From assembly GCA_937898375.1 (NCBI GenBank), contig CALEJX010000198.1, positions 1 to 8,592 of the forward strand: 8,592 bases of DNA, read 5' to 3'. The stretch comes from an uncultured Ruminococcus sp. Its GTDB lineage: Bacteria; Bacillota; Clostridia; Oscillospirales; Ruminococcaceae. Positions within the stretch are counted from its first letter, which is position 1; every line of letters starts with the position of its first letter. A model generated the notes under the pieces. The model did not search any database and was not told where the DNA came from. It saw nothing but the letters and a program-made list of their open reading frames with translations. Positions 6,703 to 8,592 of this stretch are shown here, piece after piece. The position numbers were made by a program, and so were the translations under genes.

Positions 6703-7995
6703 ATGGTTAGAGCGATTGTCGGCGCAAACTGGGGCGATGAGGGTAAGGGCAAGCTTACCGATATGCTTGCTGAAAAATCTGATATAGTAGTAAGATTTCA
6801 GGGCGGTGCTAACGCAGGACATACTATTGTAAATCACTACGGAAAGTTCGCTTTGCATACTTTGCCTTCCGGCGTATTCTACGATCACACAACAAATATT
6901 ATCGGCAATGGTGTTGCACTTAATATCCCTGTATTTTTTAACGAGCTTAAAAAGGTAACTTCCGAGGGCGTTCCAATGCCTAAGATACTTATTTCTGACA
7001 GAGCGCAAATGGTTATGCCTTATCACGTTCTGTTCGATCAGTATGAAGAAGAAAGACTTGGAAAGGCAAGCTTCGGCTCAACAAAGTCAGGTATCGCACC
7101 TTTCTATTCTGATAAATATGCAAAGATAGGTTTCCAGGTACAGGAGCTGTTCGACGAGGAAGCCCTCCAGGTAAAGATCAAGAGAGTTCTCGAAACAAAG
7201 AACATTCTTCTTGAGCACCTCTATCACAAGCCACCTATAGACGCTGACGAGCTTTTCAATACCCTTATGGAGTATAAGGAAATGGTAGCTCCATACGTTT
7301 GCGACGTTTCCGCTTTCCTTTGGAACGCTATCAAAGAGGGCAAGAACATTCTTCTCGAGGGTCAGCTCGGCTCACTGAAAGACCCTGACCATGGTATCTA
7401 TCCAATGGTAACATCATCATCTACACTGGCAGCATACGGCGCTATCGGTGCAGGTATACCTCCTTATGAGATAAAGACTATCGTAACTGTTGTAAAAGCT
7501 TATTCTTCCGCTGTTGGCGCAGGCGCATTCGTTTCTGAGATATTCGGCGATGAGGCTGACGAGCTGAGAAAGAGAGGCGGCGACGGCGGAGAGTTCGGCG
7601 CAACAACAGGCAGACCTAGAAGAATGGGTTGGTTCGACTGCGTTGCAACTAAGTACGGCTGCCGTATCCAAGGCACAACAGACGTTGCTTTCACAGTTGT
7701 TGACGTTCTTGGCTATCTTGACAAGATACCTGTATGCGTAGGCTACGAGATAGACGGCAAGGTAACAACAGACTTCCCTACAACAGGAAAGCTTGAAAAG
7801 GCAAAGCCCGTTATTGAAGTTCTCGACGGCTGGAAGTCAGACATCAGGGGCATCAAGAAGTATGAAGATCTCCCTGAGAACTGCAAGAAGTATATCGACT
7901 TTGTTGAAAAGCATATCGGTTTCCCTATCACAATGGTTTCAAACGGACCAAAGAGAGAGGATATTATCTACAGAGAAAGCCCTCTTGCAGAGTAA
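6703..7995 (+). CDS. purA: Adenylosuccinate synthetase
   Basis: This 430-residue cytoplasmic enzyme joins IMP and aspartate using GTP, the first committed step to AMP. The N-terminus has NWGDEGKGK at 9-17 with catalytic D11, and GGANAGHT at 34-41 with H40. Further on are GSTKSGIAPFYSDK at 125-138, LLEGQLGSLKDPDHGIYP at 217-234, VTSSS, KAYSSAVGAGAF at 265-276, GEFGATTGRPRRMGWFD at 296-312 and ITMVSNGP at 409-416. Length is normal. It differs from the E. coli type at several family motifs: KSGIAPFY for GRGIGPAY, EGQLG for EGAQG, and TVVD at 331-334 for the TKLD guanine-contact motif, with the Asp kept. I recall this as a subtype common in Clostridia, so it should be active. AAGGAGG at 6686-6692 precedes the ATG by ten bases. 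The gene is monocistronic, between its own promoter and terminator. Confidence 0.98.
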   Translation: MVRAIVGANWGDEGKGKLTDMLAEKSDIVVRFQGGANAGHTIVNHYGKFALHTLPSGVFYDHTTNIIGNGVALNIPVFFNELKKVTSEGVPMPKILISDRAQMVMPYHVLFDQYEEERLGKASFGSTKSGIAPFYSDKYAKIGFQVQELFDEEALQVKIKRVLETKNILLEHLYHKPPIDADELFNTLMEYKEMVAPYVCDVSAFLWNAIKEGKNILLEGQLGSLKDPDHGIYPMVTSSSTLAAYGAIGAGIPPYEIKTIVTVVKAYSSAVGAGAFVSEIFGDEADELRKRGGDGGEFGATTGRPRRMGWFDCVATKYGCRIQGTTDVAFTVVDVLGYLDKIPVCVGYEIDGKVTTDFPTTGKLEKAKPVIEVLDGWKSDIRGIKKYEDLPENCKKYIDFVEKHIGFPITMVSNGPKREDIIYRESPLAE

Positions 7996-8008
7996 TTTCA
8001 GATATCAC

Positions 8009-8040
8009 AAAAGGCTGCGGCAAAAAGTCGCAGCCTTTTT
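8009..8040 (+). terminator. Strong terminator after purA, probably bidirectional
   Basis: AAAAGGCTGCG (8009-8019) pairs perfectly with CGCAGCCTTTT (8029-8039) over a nine-base loop and ends in T5. It starts 13 bases after the purA stop. On the minus strand the same stem is followed by TTTTGTG, so it could also stop transcripts arriving from dprA. Confidence 0.93.
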
Positions 8041-8043
8041 CAT

Positions 8044-8115
8044 TTAGTAAGAATACAAACGAGCGGGACGTCGCATTTCTGTGAAGCAGAAATTGAGCCG
8101 CTCCCCTACAACTAA
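8044..8115. repeat. 72-base intergenic palindromic element
   Basis: Nested inverted repeats share one centre. TTAGT/ACTAA lies at the ends (8044-8048, 8111-8115), GAGCGG/CCGCTC inside them (8061-8066, 8098-8103), and ATTTCTG/CAGAAAT at the core (8075-8081, 8087-8093) around a five-base loop. The CCCCTACA next to the right arm resembles the edges of short dispersed palindromic repeats seen in many bacterial genomes. No ORF is present. With only one copy in view, its repeat nature is inference. Confidence 0.6.
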
Positions 8116-8132
8116 CGCAGATATGCCGTTTT

Positions 8133-8592
8133 TTACATTTTGGCTTTGTTGAGAAAATAGAGGATATCTTTTGGTGAATACACTTCTATTGCACCGTCAC
8201 GGAGAAGCGCACACTGCCCTGCATATTTTTCGCTAAAAATATCATGTGGTGGTATAACAAAAACGTCCTTGTTCTGAGATAAAGCGTGACCAACTGTGTT
8301 CAGCGTGCCGCTGCGTATTCCTGCTTCAACCACAAGAACGCACTGAGAAAGCGCCGAAACTATGCGGTTTCTTATGCGAAAATTCTCAGGAACAGGTCTT
8401 GCCTGTGGGAAAAATTCAGATATGGCAACGCCGTGAGTTGCTATCTCACGCTTGAAGCCAACCCTGCCACGGGGATAATCATATTCAAGCCCACATCCCA
8501 TAACAGCCACAGTGCTTCCCCCTGCACGCATCGCACTGCGGTGTGCGGCGGTGTCGATGCCCATGGCAAATCCACTGATGATATTTACCCCC
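8133..8592 (-). CDS. dprA: DNA-processing protein DprA, C-terminal part (5' end outside window)
   Basis: The frame is open from the right edge, so the ATG at 8564 is internal and the protein is 5'-truncated by the window. The first visible residues, GVNIISGFAMGIDTAAHRSA, match the Rossmann-fold motif SGxAxGID-AAH of DprA/Smf. Also present are GCGLEYDYP, then SEFFPQARPVPENFRIRNRI, then VLVVEAGIRSGTLNT, all in the family order. DprA binds incoming or damaged single-stranded DNA and helps load RecA. It is needed for natural transformation where that occurs, but is conserved far more widely. The protein ends at FLNKAKM soon after the Rossmann domain, so the C-terminal winged helix found in some homologues is absent. 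It converges on purA and its promoter lies outside the window. Confidence 0.93.
   Translation of the reverse strand, partial: GVNIISGFAMGIDTAAHRSAMRAGGSTVAVMGCGLEYDYPRGRVGFKREIATHGVAISEFFPQARPVPENFRIRNRIVSALSQCVLVVEAGIRSGTLNTVGHALSQNKDVFVIPPHDIFSEKYAGQCALLRDGAIEVYSPKDILYFLNKAKM

Noticed and set aside
6681..6710. Nine-codon ORF overlapping the purA start and containing its ribosome site
   Set aside because: There is no Shine-Dalgarno sequence ahead of its ATG, and the purA site fits the PurA ATG well.
8133..8564. Starting dprA at the ATG at 8564
   Set aside because: The frame stays open to the window edge and the residues before this ATG (GVNIISGFA) belong to the conserved DprA motif, so the ATG is internal.
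1..8592. A defence, CRISPR or mobile system
   Set aside because: No transposase, integrase, regularly spaced repeats, toxin-antitoxin pair or nuclease-helicase module was found; apart from the lipoprotein and the small ORF, genes belong to known conserved families.

Overview
The window looks like chromosomal housekeeping sequence from a Gram-positive, moderate-GC Clostridia, most likely in or near the Ruminococcus/Oscillospiraceae group. This is inferred from four things: the PurA subtype, the TepA and FtsK sequences, strong purine-rich Shine-Dalgarno sites, and TTGACA/TATAAT-type promoters. The TepA, small ORF and FtsK/SpoIIIE order recalls the tepA-ylzJ-spoIIIE cluster of Bacillus. No mobile element, CRISPR array, tRNA or rRNA was seen.

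Layout, left to right. Bases 1-619 (minus) hold the N-terminal part of a membrane-anchored metallo-beta-lactamase-fold protein of the ComEC/Rec2-like type. It lies 20 bases downstream of ftsK (640-3231, minus), a complete DNA translocase. A 134-base gap with two hairpins separates ftsK from uppP (3366-4232, minus), the undecaprenyl-pyrophosphate phosphatase. Ahead of uppP is a 44-codon ORF (4259-4393, minus) that overlaps the end of tepA, a ClpP-like serine peptidase gene (4365-5099, minus, GTG start). A near-consensus promoter drives tepA, so tepA, the small ORF and uppP look like one operon. Upstream is a monocistronic lipoprotein gene of unknown role (5296-6420, minus) with its own promoter and terminator.

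The 282-base gap at 6421-6702 is divergent. It carries the lipoprotein promoter on the minus strand, the purA promoter on the plus strand, and a tandem 17-18 base repeat just upstream of the purA -35 box. purA (6703-7995, plus) makes adenylosuccinate synthetase and ends in a strong terminator. A 72-base palindromic intergenic element follows. The window closes with the C-terminal part of dprA (8133-8592, minus), convergent to purA.

Functionally, the minus-strand block groups chromosome segregation (FtsK), cell-wall lipid carrier recycling (UppP), a ClpP-like peptidase, and a putative extracytoplasmic hydrolase. purA and dprA belong to nucleotide synthesis and ssDNA handling. I found no convincing undescribed multi-gene system. 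The most useful observations are the unlisted small ORF between tepA and uppP, the tandem repeat at purA, and the palindromic element beside dprA.
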